DNA from: Castor canadensis
Lineage: Eukaryota > Chordata > Mammalia > Rodentia > Castoridae
NCBI RefSeq assembly: GCF_047511655.1
Contig: NC_133392.1
Coordinates: 162,616,542-162,680,541 of the forward strand
DNA length: 64,000 bases
Direction: 5' to 3'
Both the position numbers and the translations under genes were made by a program. Under the pieces are notes generated by a model that worked only from the letters and a program-made list of their open reading frames with translations, searched no databases and was not told the origin of the DNA. This document shows positions 51,143-63,700 of the stretch, one piece after another; position 1 is the first letter of the stretch; each line of letters begins with the position of its first letter.

Positions 51143-54100
51143 ATGGAGCTACTGTCCCGCGTCCTGTTGTGGAAACTCGTGCTTCTGCAGAGTGAGTGTG
51201 GGAGGATGGGACTGGGTGCGGGACAGCGGGGGGTCTGAGGGAAGTCATGTTTAAGGCAAAGCCGCCTGTCTGGGCTTGGGCTGGGTGGGGTAGGGCGCCC
51301 TCACCAAGCAAGGGGACTGGACCGGTGGCCTCAAAAAGAGCCGCTCACCTGGGAGCTGTGAAGCCTTCCGGTGGACTCTTGACAGAGCTCTCCCTGCGGG
51401 AGCCGGGAGCCCAAAGGGCCAAAAAGAGTTGGAAGCTACTGCTACTGGGTGTCTCCTGCGGGGTCCTCCTGTATCCTATGCTTGCTGGGGCTCCAGGACC
51501 AGCCCCTCCAGTCTGCACTACTCCCAGATGTGGGGAGGGGGGCTTGAAAGCTAGGGGGTCTTGCAGGGTCTGTTCCAGCTCCCTTTCAGGGCCCCCAGGC
51601 CCGCCCTGGCTGGCCTGCTGACCCGGCACATTCCTCTAAGAAGCTCTGGGCGCTCAGCCACTTAGCAGCAGGAACTTGGGCCTGTGGGTGGCAGATGGGG
51701 GCTCACTCCCCATGTCCACTGCTGGGGCTTTAGGCCCCTGTCCTTGGGAAAGGCTCATAGGGTCTCCACTCTGAGCTGTCATGTGGAGCAGGGCTCTAGT
51801 GCAGGAGGTTCTAAAGGAGCTCCAGGGCTTCTGCTGCATGATCTTCTGCAGGTACACATGCCACCTCTAGACGAGATGGGGGGGGGACTGGAGAGGCTGG
51901 AGGGTGGCCCCTGGTGACCAGCACACACTCCAGAGCAGGCCTGCAAGGGATCAACCCTCCCTGGGGGACCCTGCATCCCACTCCTGAAGGAGTGGGAGGC
52001 ACTGAGGGTGAGCAGGGCTGTGTGAGAGGGGCCCATGCCTGGCAGCAGGAGCCCCCACCTTGTGTCCAGACTTCGCCAGTCTCTCCAACTTCACACACCA
52101 CCTCATAGTAAACAGCCTTGCCATGACTGCAAGAGGGACCCAGGGAGTCAAGTGGATTCCTGCTGGGTGGGTGGCCCCTTCCCAGCCTTATTCTTCCTCT
52201 CCTTCCAGGCTCTGCTGTCCTCCTGTCCTCAGGTTAGTGACCATCCTCTCCCCAGCTGTGGAGCTGGTCCCCTCAGTCTTCCCCTTCCCAACCCTACCAG
52301 TCCCCTTTCTACCTTGCTAATCCCACCCACACCTGTTTCTTTGGGTCCCCCCTCACTGACTCCACCTTTCCCATAAGGGCCCTCAGGGCCTGTGACGGCC
52401 GGCAGCTCGGTAGTGTCCGAGTCCGCTGTGAGCTGGGCAGTGGGCACCCAGGCGGTGCTGCGCTGCCAGAGCCCACGCATGGTATGGACCCAAGACCGGC
52501 TACACGACCGACAGCGCGTGGTCCACTGGGACCTCAGCAGCGGCTCGGGCAGCCCGGGGCGCCGACTCGTGGACATGTACTCGGCTGGCGAGCAGCGCGT
52601 GTACGAGCCGCACGACCACGACCGTCTCCTGCTGTCACCCTCCGCCTTCCACGACGGCAACTTCTCGCTGCTCATTCGCGGTATGGGGTGGAGCCTCGGC
52701 TGGGGCGGCGGGTGCGCCAGAGGGCCGCTAAGCTCATGCTGGCTGGGGTTCTCTCTGCGGGCAGCGGTGGGGGACAGCGACGAGGGGCTGTACACCTGCA
52801 ACCTGCACCACCACTACTGCCACCTCTATGAGAGCCTGGCTATCCGCCTGGAGGTCACCGACGACCGTGAGTGTGCCCCGCGGCGCCCCCGCCCCTCCCC
52901 CTCCCCCCACCCCGGCCGGCGCTGACCGCCCCCCTCCCCTCCGCGCCGCAGCCCGGGCCGCGCGCGCGTACTGGGACGGCGAGAAGGAGGTGCTCGTGGC
53001 GGCGCGCGGCGCGCCCGCGCTACTGACGTGCGTGAACCGCGCGCACGTGTGGACCGACAGGCACCTGGAGGAGGCGCAGCAGGTGGTACACTGGGACCGG
53101 CAGCCCCCGGGGGTTCCGCACGACCGCGCCGACCGCCTGCTCGACCTGTACGCGTCGGGCGAGCGCCGCGCCTACGGGCCGCCCTTCCTGCGTGACCGCG
53201 TGGCGGTGGGCGCCGACGCTTTTGCGCGCGGTGACTTCTCGCTGCGCATCGGCCCTCTGGAGCCAGCCGACGAGGGCACCTATTCCTGCCACCTGCACCA
53301 CCACTACTGCGGTCTGCACGAGCGCAGGGTCTTCCACCTGCGGGTCACCGAGCCCCTCGAGGAGCCGCCCCCGCGGACCTCGCCCGGCAACGGCTCCGGC
53401 TCCGGTCACAGCAGCGCTCCCGCCCCAGGTGCGCGCGTCGTCCAGGGGGAGTGGGTGCCGATCCGGCGCCTGCCTGGCCCAAGGTGGTGGTGGTGGGGGC
53501 TGGTGCGACCCTCCTCCCGGCGACCTGGGACGTGGCCAGCGCGCAGAGGGTCCCTGACGCTGCCCGCTTGCACCCCCATCCCCGCAGACCCCACGCTGTC
53601 TCGAGGCCGCAGCGTCATCAATGTCATCGTCCCTGAGGGCCGAGCCCAGTTCTTCCAGCAGCTGGGCTATGTGCTGGCCACGCTGCTGCTCTTCATCCTT
53701 CTGCTCATCACCGTGGTCCTGGCCACCCGTCAGCGCCGTCGTGGAGGTGAGAAGGGACATCCCACACAGGAGCCCTGGGGGGCAGCAACAGAGACAGCTT
53801 CCTCAGGACGGGGCGAGGCTCCCCTTAACTCAAGTCTCCCTCCTCAGGCTACGAATACTCGGACAAGAAGTCGGGGAAGTCAAAGGGGTGAGTGCCCCCC
53901 TCCAGGCCCTCACACCCAGCCTGCCCCATTCCTCCCTAAACTGCCACCCCTCCTCCCCAGGAAGGACATGAACATGGCAGAGTTCACTGTGGCCACAGGG
54001 GACCAGGCTCTTTACAGGACTGAGGACATCCAGCTAGGTAGGAGGGGCTGGGACACTGAGGCACACACTGCTGCTCCCACTCTGAGCCCCTGGGCATCTC

Positions 54101-54469
54101 TGGGCAGGACCTCATCCTCTTCTCTCACACCAGATTACAAAAACAACATCCTGAAGGAAAGGGCTGAGCTGGCCCACAACCCCCTGCCTGCCAAGAACAT
54201 CGACTTGGACAAAGGTGAGCACTGGGAGGGAGATCCCTGCCACCTCCTCAGCCTGTTCCTGAGTCCAGCCCATACCCCACTCTGCCTACTCCCAGGACCC
54301 CTGAATGCAGGGCCTCAGCCAGCCCCATGGGCAGGAGACCCTCTGCTCAGAAGTCCCTGGGAAGTCCTGTCGATGTCTGCCCTGAGTTTCCCACTGAGAC
54401 TGAGGGGCAGAAAATAGATACCAACCATTCTCTTGGCTTCCAGAGTTCAGGAAGGAGTACTGCAAATAA
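51143..54469 (+). CDS. MXRA8: Matrix remodelling-associated protein 8 (DICAM/limitrin)
   Basis: Ten coding exons: 51143-51191, 52209-52232, 52378-52680, 52765-52866, 52952-53428, 53588-53746, 53848-53887, 53961-54037, 54134-54214 and 54444-54469 (TAA). Phases match throughout, giving 445 aa (human 442). Order: signal peptide ([16 protein letters not shown] onward), first Ig-V domain (about 35-157; [16 protein letters not shown] to [10 protein letters not shown]), second Ig-V domain (about 163-290; [15 protein letters not shown] to [10 protein letters not shown]), a stalk with an NGS sequon, a membrane span (about 344-364; [20 protein letters not shown]) and a cytoplasmic tail ending EFRKEYCK. 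It is a type I cell-surface adhesion protein. By family knowledge it binds integrin alphaV-beta3 and serves as an entry receptor for arthritogenic alphaviruses. Exon 3 may start at 52378 or 52387, both in frame. Confidence 0.96.
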
Positions 54470-54470
54470 A
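54465..54470 (+). terminator. AATAAA overlapping the MXRA8 stop codon
   Basis: The end of the coding region reads TGCAAATAAAGG, so the TAA stop lies inside an AATAAA. Use of this signal would leave almost no 3' UTR. The more distant signal at 55243 is the likelier one. Confidence 0.5.
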
Positions 54471-55242
54471 GGGACCTTTGGCTCCTGGCTGGGCCAGCAG
54501 CTCTCACTCCGAGGACATCTTCCCTGACCCTCACATGGCTCTCCTGGCTCCTAGCGGCTGGTCCCGCTTTTCTGGAACTTGGCCTGGATTGGCCAAGAGT
54601 GGTTGCCTGCATTCCATTTCCCCAGGAGTCACCCTCATCCTCTGAAGCAATCCTGGGCTCTTAGGGACTCTGCTGCAGTGTGGCCCTTCAGCCACTCTCA
54701 ACCACTGGTCCCTGTTCCTACCTTGGCACATCCAAGATCCCACTGATGTCAACCAGGCTCTCAGGGCCCCCTGACCTTTGTCTCCTAAAGACAGGAAAAC
54801 AGAGGGTTTCAGTCAGTACTCAAGGCCTGGGGTCAGCCTCAGGGATGGCACCCCTACTCCTTGTAGGGGAGCCCCCGGGGGCCTTTCCAGACTGTACCAT
54901 GCACAAGTTAGAGCCCCAGCCCAGCTGTCATCTGTTCTGTGTGGGCACTGAGGTCTCCTGGGTCCTCTGTGCTGCTTGGGCCACCTGGGGCCAGCCTGTG
55001 GCCCTTTCTCTGCTTTATGCTTCTTCTGCAGTGAGTTTTCCATGAGCTTCCTCCAGAGTCACTGGGTTTCATGTGACTTTTGGCCCTGACAACCCTCCCT
55101 GGCTGGAGTCTGGGGCTGGGGCCATATTTGGCCTGTTTTGGCTGAGGACTGGGTGGGGAGGAAGTGAAGAGGGTTCTTGGTGGCCTGTGTTGCCACATTG
55201 GAAAACCCATGTTTGCTCCTGCTGGGGGAATTACCACATCAC

Positions 55243-55248
55243 AATAAA
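55243..55248 (+). terminator. MXRA8 poly(A) signal
   Basis: AATAAA lies about 775 bases after the stop, in 'cacatcacaataaaggcaca', followed by T-rich sequence. It fits the usual long MXRA8 3' UTR. Confidence 0.75.
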
Positions 55249-55269
55249 GGCACATCTGATTTTTAGACT

Positions 55270-57000
55270 TGGCCCCAGGTATGCCTCTGTAACTCCCCCT
55301 TAACTCCTCTGGGAGGATGCAGTTCTGGGCCTGGGGAACCCCCAGGTGCTCTCCTTACTTCCTTTGGAGTTCCACTGTCCTCCCCATTCCCTTGAGTGGA
55401 AGGTATGGGTCCTCTAGGAATCAGGTATGTGTCCTGGGAAGCGGACACGGGAGCTAATTCTGCATCATAAAAGGGTTTCATTTCCTCTTCTGAATGTTTA
55501 TTTGGAGAAGGAGTGGGAGCATTTGAGGACAGAGAGGGGAGACTGTGTTTGGTTCAGTCTTCTGGGCTGAGCCAAAGTGGGATAAAATGTAGAAACAGGA
55601 GTAGGCAGGAAGGTTTCACCTGGATGCAGGTCTGACCCTGTATGGAGCTGTGAAGGAGATTCAGCAGAAAGAGCCCCAGGCTGCAGGACTTGGCCAACAG
55701 GATTGGCACTGATCTCTTGGGTTCAGTCATGGCTAGGCTCCTGCTGCAGGTTGTGTCCTTGGTACAGACCAGGGATGGTGGTTGGAGGTGGGGAGCAATT
55801 GAGTATCCCCAGACCTGATTCCTTACCCTAGCTCCTCCTCCAGTCCCCTCCTAGGATAGTGGGGACAGAAGAGGGTGGCAGTCACCCACAAGGACCCCAT
55901 GGTGCAAAGCTGGATTGGGGAAGTGTGACTTGCTAAAAGATGGCCACATTGTCTCTGAACAAGGCACTTCTTTCAAGGGCTTAGAGCTCTGGCCTCACAC
56001 CCAGCCCTCCTTGGCAGGGCTCCTACCTACCAGCCTCTCTAGTACAACTTGGGCTGAGCATCAGGTGGGAACCCAGGGCAGCTGGGTTGCAGATCCTGGC
56101 ATCTGAGTGCCATTTCTTCTGACAAGAAGACACCGTTAAGTGTCTGGCTTGAGGAAAGGGACTGGCTACTTTCTTTCTTGGGCAATAGCAGAGAACCTTT
56201 TTAGGGTCAGACCCTCCAAGGTCATCTTGCCTGGCTTCCTCAGGTTTCCCGCTACACAAAATAAGACTGGAAGGGAATGGGCCCAGCTGCAGGTGGGTGG
56301 CTAGGACAGGAGACCCCTGGTGGCCCCATCCATCAGAGATTAGGGGGCAGGGGCAAGACTCTTGGGCTAGACTGACTTGGGGTGGCCTCTAGCCTCCATT
56401 CAAGGACTTTTGTCCAACTTCTGTATCTTCCAGGCAGTGATGGGGGTCTTTCCTTGTGCTGACCCAGTGCCTGAGGATGCTCATGACCAAACAGATGGGG
56501 AGAGTCCCAGGTCACTAGAGGCCTCACCCAGTCACTTCCACACAATTTAGGGACTTCCTTACCCTCCTCACTCAGGCTAGCATGGGACTCCCTCTGGTGG
56601 CCTCATATCTTCCTCCTGGAATCAGGGACGAATAGCTTGAAGCTATTCGAACCCTTTACAACCCGAGGGGCGCCATGGGTCTCCCTTGCTCCGTGGAGGT
56701 TCCCTGGGTGGTTAGATCTACAGTGGCCAGGGCAAAAATCCTTTTGGCTTCAACTGCTGCATCCTACACACTGTGCACGCTCGAGTCCACACGAGCTCCC
56801 TTACCCACGCGAACACCTGCATTCACTCGGTCCGAGTTTCCTGGATCAGGAACCTGGTTTCCCGAGGAACCAGGAAGCGCACGAGCTTGGGGCTGATGCG
56901 GAGCGCAGTGGCCGACTCTCGCTGTCACAGGCCGGACATAAGTATCATCAGATTCCTGCGAAGCGCCTCGAAGCCCGCCAGAGTAGTCGGGGGCCTCCGG
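55270..57000. other. MXRA8-DVL1 spacer
   Basis: Unique sequence, rising in CpG content from about 56640. No exon or repeat could be supported. Confidence 0.4.
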
Positions 57001-57039
57001 ACTCTGGGCACCCAGACCCTCCGGGAGAGAGTGGAGGAC

Positions 57040-57794
57040 CGAGACCAGTTCGGAGACACTTCCGTGCGCCGCGGCGGATCTTGGGTTCGGGGGCGTGGCG
57101 TGGTCGGGACACTGTCTTGCTCCAACCCCTCAAGACGCGACGCGCAGGTGGGGACGGGGGACTCCTGAAGGTGCCCTCGCCTGCCGGGGGAAGGCGCTCC
57201 CATCTGCCCACTGGCCGAAACCCAGGCCCGTGCCGGGATTAGAGCCGGCGCGCCTGTTGGAATTTCTGGCCAGGAGCGCAGGGAGAGACGCTCGGCGCCT
57301 GGGCCAGTGACTGGAGAGACTGCGCGAGCGTAGACTCCACGTCCGGCGCACCCGGATTTGCTCCGCCCCCGAACTCCACCCCTTTCCCCCGCCCGCGCCG
57401 CGCGCCCCGCCCCGCCCGTCCTGCGCGTGCGCAGTTTTGCTCCGCCCCCGCCGCGGGCTGCCGGTGACGTCACCGGCTCTCGGGTGCCCCCAAACGGCAG
57501 AGCACTCAGGCCAGCCCGGCGATCCTTGAACGGCCCGAGGGGGCGGCGGGCAGCAGCGGCCCTTCGACCTGCGTCCTTCGCGCCCGCTCCTGGGCCAGCG
57601 GCGGATGGGCGGCCGTAGGCCGCGAGGCAACTGCCGGGGCGCGGGCGGGAGCCGGAGCCGGTCAGGGCGGGCGCGCGCGGGGACCTCGGCGCGGCCGGGC
57701 GGGGCGCGGGCCGGCGGGCGGGGAGCGCGCCCCGCGTCCGAGCCGCGGGCCGGGCCCTGACGCTGCGCGGACCCCGCGCCGCCGTCCGCGCGCC
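57040..57794 (+). promoter_or_regulatory. DVL1 CpG-island promoter and 5' UTR
   Basis: A very CpG-rich, TATA-less island. An NRF1-type TGCGCGTGCGCA lies at 57422-57433. Several GC boxes (CCGCCCC) follow. A perfect 16-base palindrome, CCGGTGACGTCACCGG, at 57461-57476 contains the full CRE TGACGTCA (57465-57472). The start site cannot be placed exactly. Confidence 0.75.
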
Positions 57795-60700
57795 ATGGCG
57801 GAGACCAAGATCATCTACCACATGGATGAAGAGGAGACGCCGTACTTGGTCAAGCTGCCGGTGGCGCCGGAGCGCGTCACGCTGGCCGACTTCAAGAACG
57901 TGCTCAGCAACCGGCCCGTGCACGCCTACAAATTCTTCTTCAAGTCCATGGACCAGGACTTCGGGTCAGTGGGCCGCAAGGCCTGGGCGGGCGTGCCGGC
58001 CCTTTCGGGAGCGCGTCCGGCGCCGACCAGACCCCGCGCGGACACTAGTGGGCACCTGTCTGCGTAGGCAGGGCTTTGGGGTCTGGGGCTGTCAACAAGC
58101 CCCCGGGCGCCGGCGACCCTGCTGCACGTTTGCACCGGGTGTGGGCAGGGTCTGGGTCTGCGTGAACCTCTTGGTGGCTCTTGTCAGTGTGTGCACCCAC
58201 CTGTCTGCCGAGCTGGGGACCCTGGGGTTCTGACTGCCAGCTCTGGACGATTGACAGGTGAGGGGCCTGGCTTCTTGACCAGGTCTGCTTGTATGCCCAG
58301 GGCCACCCCAAACCCACAGCCCCTTTCTTGGCTCTGGTCAGGCTCAGGGTCTGCTGCATTTCTTTTCTTGAGGCTGGGAATCCCAGGGCTCAGGGCTGGC
58401 CTGGGGGGGTGGGGGGCGGGTGGTATGTGCAGTTTGGGGTAGGGTGGGGTCAGGAAGGGTCAAAGAGGAGAAGTGGGGGTGAGCCAGATCCTAGCACCCA
58501 GTGGGGTCCCTAGTTGGAGTGGGAGGATGTGGGCTGGTTGAGACAGGGACTTCCATCTGTTTGTTGGGACTTGAGAAGTTTCAGGAGGCTAAAAGCAGGT
58601 TCATCCTGGTCCTCTCCTCTAGGGTCCCTATGACAGGGTAGAGGTCAAGAGTACCTGAGGATCTTGGAGCTTCACCCCAGCTCCCCTGTCTTGAGGTTCC
58701 TGACTGTTGGTCTGTCCCTACTGAGCCACACAGCACTAGCATTCTTGGGAGGAGCCCAGGTGTCAGCCTCTGGGCCAGTGTATCCTAGCTGTATTGGCCT
58801 GGTGGCTGTCACAGGAGAAGGGACTTCCCACTTGTGCTGAGCTGGGCCTCTGGGACAGGGAGCAGGGCACTGGTTGTCCACTAGAGGCCTGACCTGGTAC
58901 AGCCACAGTAACCCGAGTCCACTGCTCAGCAGTGCTGGGGGAGGAGGGTATTCAGGCCCTGTGGGTGGAGCAGGTGCACCCAGAGCCCGCAGGCAAGCCA
59001 TGTCCTTGCGTATGGCTGCATGTTGGGACTTTGACATTGAGGCCATTTCCTGGATTCTGTGGTTGCATGGTCCCTTGGGCAGCCCTGTGTCAGGTCAAAC
59101 TGAATCAGGTCAAACTTGGGCCACTCAGTGGTTCTGGCTACAGGGGTGGGGTGTCTTTTGGACAACTGGACTCTCTTACCCACCCAGCCCCCACAACAAG
59201 GAAGAAGCAAAGGAGGGGGCATTTTGTGCAGTCTAAAGGCTGAGTGCTGGTGCCCAGCATGAGTTCAGAGCTGAGGGAGCTTGCTCTAGAGACAGGTCCT
59301 CCCTCCCTCCCCTGGCTGGGCAATCTCCTATGGTCTCTACTCCTCTGGCCCTGGACATCCCTGGCTTTGAGCATTCAGTGTGTGAAAGAACACTTTGTTT
59401 TGTTGTTTTGCTGCTGTTGTTGTTTTGGTGGCATTGGGGGTTGAACTCAGGTCCTCACACTTGCTAGGCACGTGCTCTACCACTTGAGCCACGCCACCAG
59501 CCCTGGACGCTTTGGTTTTTAACTTAGTTTATTATTTTAGCAAAAATCACCAAAGTCACAGATGTTTTCTATCACAAGTTGATTTCACCGGGGAGTGCAT
59601 GGTGAGGAGCATGCCCAGACCGTCTCTCGGAGCCTCCTGAGAGGACCCTGAACTCTGCTCCTGACCCACTGCATTCTGCTCCTGATCCATCAGGGGATGC
59701 CAGGAAGAGACAGTCCAGCTCCACCCCACATGTACTCCAGCAGAGCCGTACCTGTGGGTGGACTTGGAGGGCCTGTGGGTGTCCTGACCTAGGAGGTAGG
59801 GAGCAGATCTGAGTTTTGAGCAGGAACAATATCTTTGGATGTTTGAGCAGGCTTGGGAATGACTGGGTGTGGGGCAGGGAGCCAACAGAGAACTTAGAGG
59901 TGCAACTTGGGGACCTCAGATTTGCAGGAAAGTTGGGAGACAGGTGGAGGCAGGGCTGGGTGATACAGAAAGGCATGTGAGCAGACAGAACAAGGGGTCT
60001 TGCCTTGTTTCCTCCCTAGTCCTCTGACTGATGACCTAGTGAGCCTGACAGAAGACCTCAAGACCTCCATCAACTGCTTCCCTTTTCTACTTGCTTGAAT
60101 CCTGTCTGAAGAGCTCCAGGCTCTATCTAGCCTACAGAATCATTTATTCAGTGGATAAATTTCCTAGGGCAGAGGCTAGTCAGTTTGTCACACTTTATAG
60201 TGTAAAGAAGAGCTGAGCTGGAAGTTCTCCCTGGATATCAAGTGAAAGTAGATTGATGTTGGGGGAAGGGAAGGCAGGTCCTGGTTGAGCTGTGCAGTGG
60301 TCCCAAGGGTGGCCTCAGACTGGAAGCTATGAGGAGTGCCCTAGTGAGTCTGGATCTCTTGCCCCAACTCCCCAGCTTACTGTTCCTGAGCTTCTGTGCC
60401 AGACCACAGCTGGTCATCTAGTAAGGAGCAGTCTACCCTGGGCTGGGTCCCTGCTCCCCATACATATCTTTGGCCAAGTGGGTGAGTGTTCCCCTCCCAT
60501 CCCAACTTTTCATGTGTAGGTTATGGTAGTTCTGACCTAGGACCTGCCACGGCTTAGGGCAAGATCCCTAGGCCTCTGGTGGACCCAACAGAGGTATCCT
60601 GTGTTGGTCTTGTGATTGTCAATGCAGGGTAGCCTCTGAGGCAGGGCACTGAGGGCATTTGGCTCTTGGTCCTGAGGACCAGGGGCATGTCACTGGTGCT

Positions 60701-63700
60701 AGCGTGCTGGACCTGACACTTATCTGAGCTTCTTGGTGGTGGCCTCAGCCTCTCTACCTCTAAGATGGGGTGACCAAGTGTCATGGTGGATGGGAGCCCT
60801 AGGCTCTGTGGTCCCTTGTCTGTGGAACAGATGTGTTGAGGGCTCCCCATGCCCTTGTGGGACCATGTGTTCAGCTACTTGTCCAGACTGTCTGAGTGAA
60901 CTCCAACTCAGCCCTCCCTGGCTATGCTGTCTGGGGTCAGTAACTCAGCCTCTCTGTGCCTTGTGTGCTTTTATGGTGTTGGTAGGCAGTTATAGTGCAT
61001 TGTCAGGGCTTGGGGACACTCAAGGCCACACATTCTGAACCTGTGGAGGGACTCAGCTCCAGGGCATCAGTGCTGCCTGGTGGGTGGCTGGTAGAGGAGT
61101 ATCTGGTCAGTAGCTGGTGGTAGATGCTTGCTGGCTGGTAAGGCAATAGGCTAAGGCTTGCTGGGCTCCTTGGGGGCTCAAGATGCCTCTATGCCCTATG
61201 CCAGCTCGTTCTATCAGCCTCTAACTCTATAGGGGAGGATGGGGCTTACTAGGGGCTGCATCCCTGGGGAGGGTGACTGGTGTTATGCTGTGGTCTGTAG
61301 GAGTCCTGGGGTCCTTCTTGACTAGGCTGTGCTGGGCTCCAAGGGCCCTGCCTTTGAGCAGATTCCTCCCTGGGGCGGGTTGCAAGGGCAGTAGGTGGAG
61401 TCCAAAAACCACAAGTTGGAGGCTAACCAGAATCTCCTTAGGAATTCTGAGGTTGGGGGCAAAATGCCGGCAGGATTGCCTTGGGTTGACAAGGGAGAAT
61501 TAGTAGAGACCATTGTAAGGCCTACCTCCCTCCTGAGAGCCCAGGCACATGAGACGCCTGGGATCATCAGGAGGCTGTGCTGTGACTATGGGTAGTATCA
61601 CACTGTGGGGACCACTCCTGCCTCTGCCCTGGGGGCTCTGGCCAGGGTGGGGAGGCACAGGGCTCTTCCTGGGATCTGGGCTGGTCCTATCCCTCTCCCT
61701 GCTGTCCTGGACTCTTGGTCCTTCTCACCCTGACACTTGGTGAAGGGCTTGAGTTCCTCAGGCTGGGGAGGGCATCCAAGGGAGCAGGGCCTTTGGGCCT
61801 TGTAGTGGTGTCCAGGTAAGTGAAGGAGGCAGAGACCTCAGGTGCCCTGCATCACCTCAAGACCCTAGCTTGGGACTTGGGCTGTCTGGATGGGGAGGGC
61901 AGTGCCTGCTGGGGAGGCCCTCCCGTGGGTGTTGGGGTGGCTCATCTGTCTTCCCATGGTGAGTCAGACAGGGCTGGGGCTGGGTGTGGTTGGGAGAGGC
62001 TGCTGATGGGCTCGGGGACCAAAGTTGGGGGCTGAGGCAGGGATTCTTGCTGGGGTCTCTGTTGTGGTGAGGTTACTCAGAGATGGCACTTGGCCCATCG
62101 GCTTCTATGGGCAGAGCCCCAGGTACTGTAGGCGCTTTCTGTCCCCTCCCTGGGCAGTTCCAGGTTTTCCTGTGGTGACAGCCTCTAGACTGGCTGCTTT
62201 AGCCCAGGTCTGGTGTAGAGGGTCTAGCCTTTCCTGGGCAGTCAGTCCAGCTCCACAGGACCATGACTTGTGAGGGGGGGTAGCAGACATTGGGGGTTGC
62301 TGATAAATGACTCATTCTGCTATTGGAGTCCCATCTCATTGGTAAGAGGCCCTCAGAGGCACTTGGAGGCAGTGGCAGGACCATAGAGGGCTGAGTGGGG
62401 TGTGCTTCCCTTCCAGGTTGGCCTTGTTGCTGCGGTCTACTCTACTCTAGGCCTTCTCCCAATGGGTGGGTGGAACAGGGTCTTACTCACTGGGTGGGAT
62501 GACGGTGTCAGTCCTCCAAGGACTTCTGCCACCTGTTGCTGCCCAGGACAGGCTGTGAGGAGGTATCTGGGACCAGTGGACCTGGATTGGCAGGCAGGGG
62601 AGGCCCTGCCCCTGGCACTAGGCCCATTGGGCCATGAGGCTGCTTCCTGCCAGGTGCGTGTTCAGGCCCAGCCTAGTCTTCCGGCTCCCATTTCTTCATT
62701 GGACCCAAGTCCCAGGCATGGAAAATCCCACTGTGTTTGGCAGGTCTGAGCATGAGGGGTGGGGCATCTGGGTCTCAGAGGCCACAGTTGGAGACCACAG
62801 TCCCTGTCCAGCTGGCCCCTCCTTTGAATTCTGACCCTAGGTAATCTGACCTCCTTCTCGGTTTGTGTTCCCCGACCCTTGTGCCCTGCTTCGGTGCCCT
62901 CAGCCACTCCCCAGGCTATCTAACCAGGGAAGCATTAAGACAGGGTAGAGCTGAGTGTTGGTCAGTGGATGCAGCTGGCTTGCTCTGTCCCTGGCTGCCC
63001 TTCCAGGGCTTCAGATCAGGGGAGATCATGGCCCCCTGAGAATTGACGCTGGTCTAGTGCACAGGGTCTGTCTTGTCCCCTGGCTGGGTGAATGGACCAC
63101 AAGAGCAGCAGATCCTGTGTGCTTTCATGGCCTACCTGCGTGCTGTGCTATGCGGGGGAAAACTCCAGGGGCTCACAGGTACTGAGCAGAGTGTAATGCA
63201 CATCATGTGGGCCAGGACCCCTGGATGCTCTGGAGAGGGACAGAGTGGGGTGTGGTGGGCAGGGGTTGGGAGAGGAACCCATCCTAGTCTTGAGGGCTGG
63301 GTGGTAGTCTGAGACCTGCTGTTCTTGTGCAACTGCATGAATGCGGAGTTGGACTAGGCAGAGGCCCTTGTGGAAATGGCTGAAATTAGAGCCCACAGGA
63401 TGTATGGTGGCTCTGGGGTGTGGGTTAGAGAATAACTGTGGGACAGTCCTAAGCACCTGAATTGATAATCTGCCAACCATGAGATAGAGAGGCTGCAAAC
63501 AGGCCCTGGAGCTGCCCTGAGTGCTGCACTCCATGGGGAGGCAGCTGTTGGGGTCCTCAGGAGGGGTGTGTGTGGCTGGAGATAGGCCTGAGATGGAGCC
63601 TGGAACCAGGGAAAGGGAGGGAAGCTAAGGAGCAGGGCCTTTCCCAAGAGCCCTTTACCTTGTCTTTCCATCCCCCACAGGGGTGGGAGGACTGGAGGCC

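Noticed and set aside
52828-54417. A 529-codon frame as a single-exon MXRA8 form
   Set aside because: It reads through several introns with good splice sites. The spliced model matches the known protein.
56925-57923. A 332-codon reverse open frame over the DVL1 promoter
   Set aside because: It lies antisense in a CpG island, where stops are rare by composition. It is Arg/Ala/Pro-rich, with no family resemblance.
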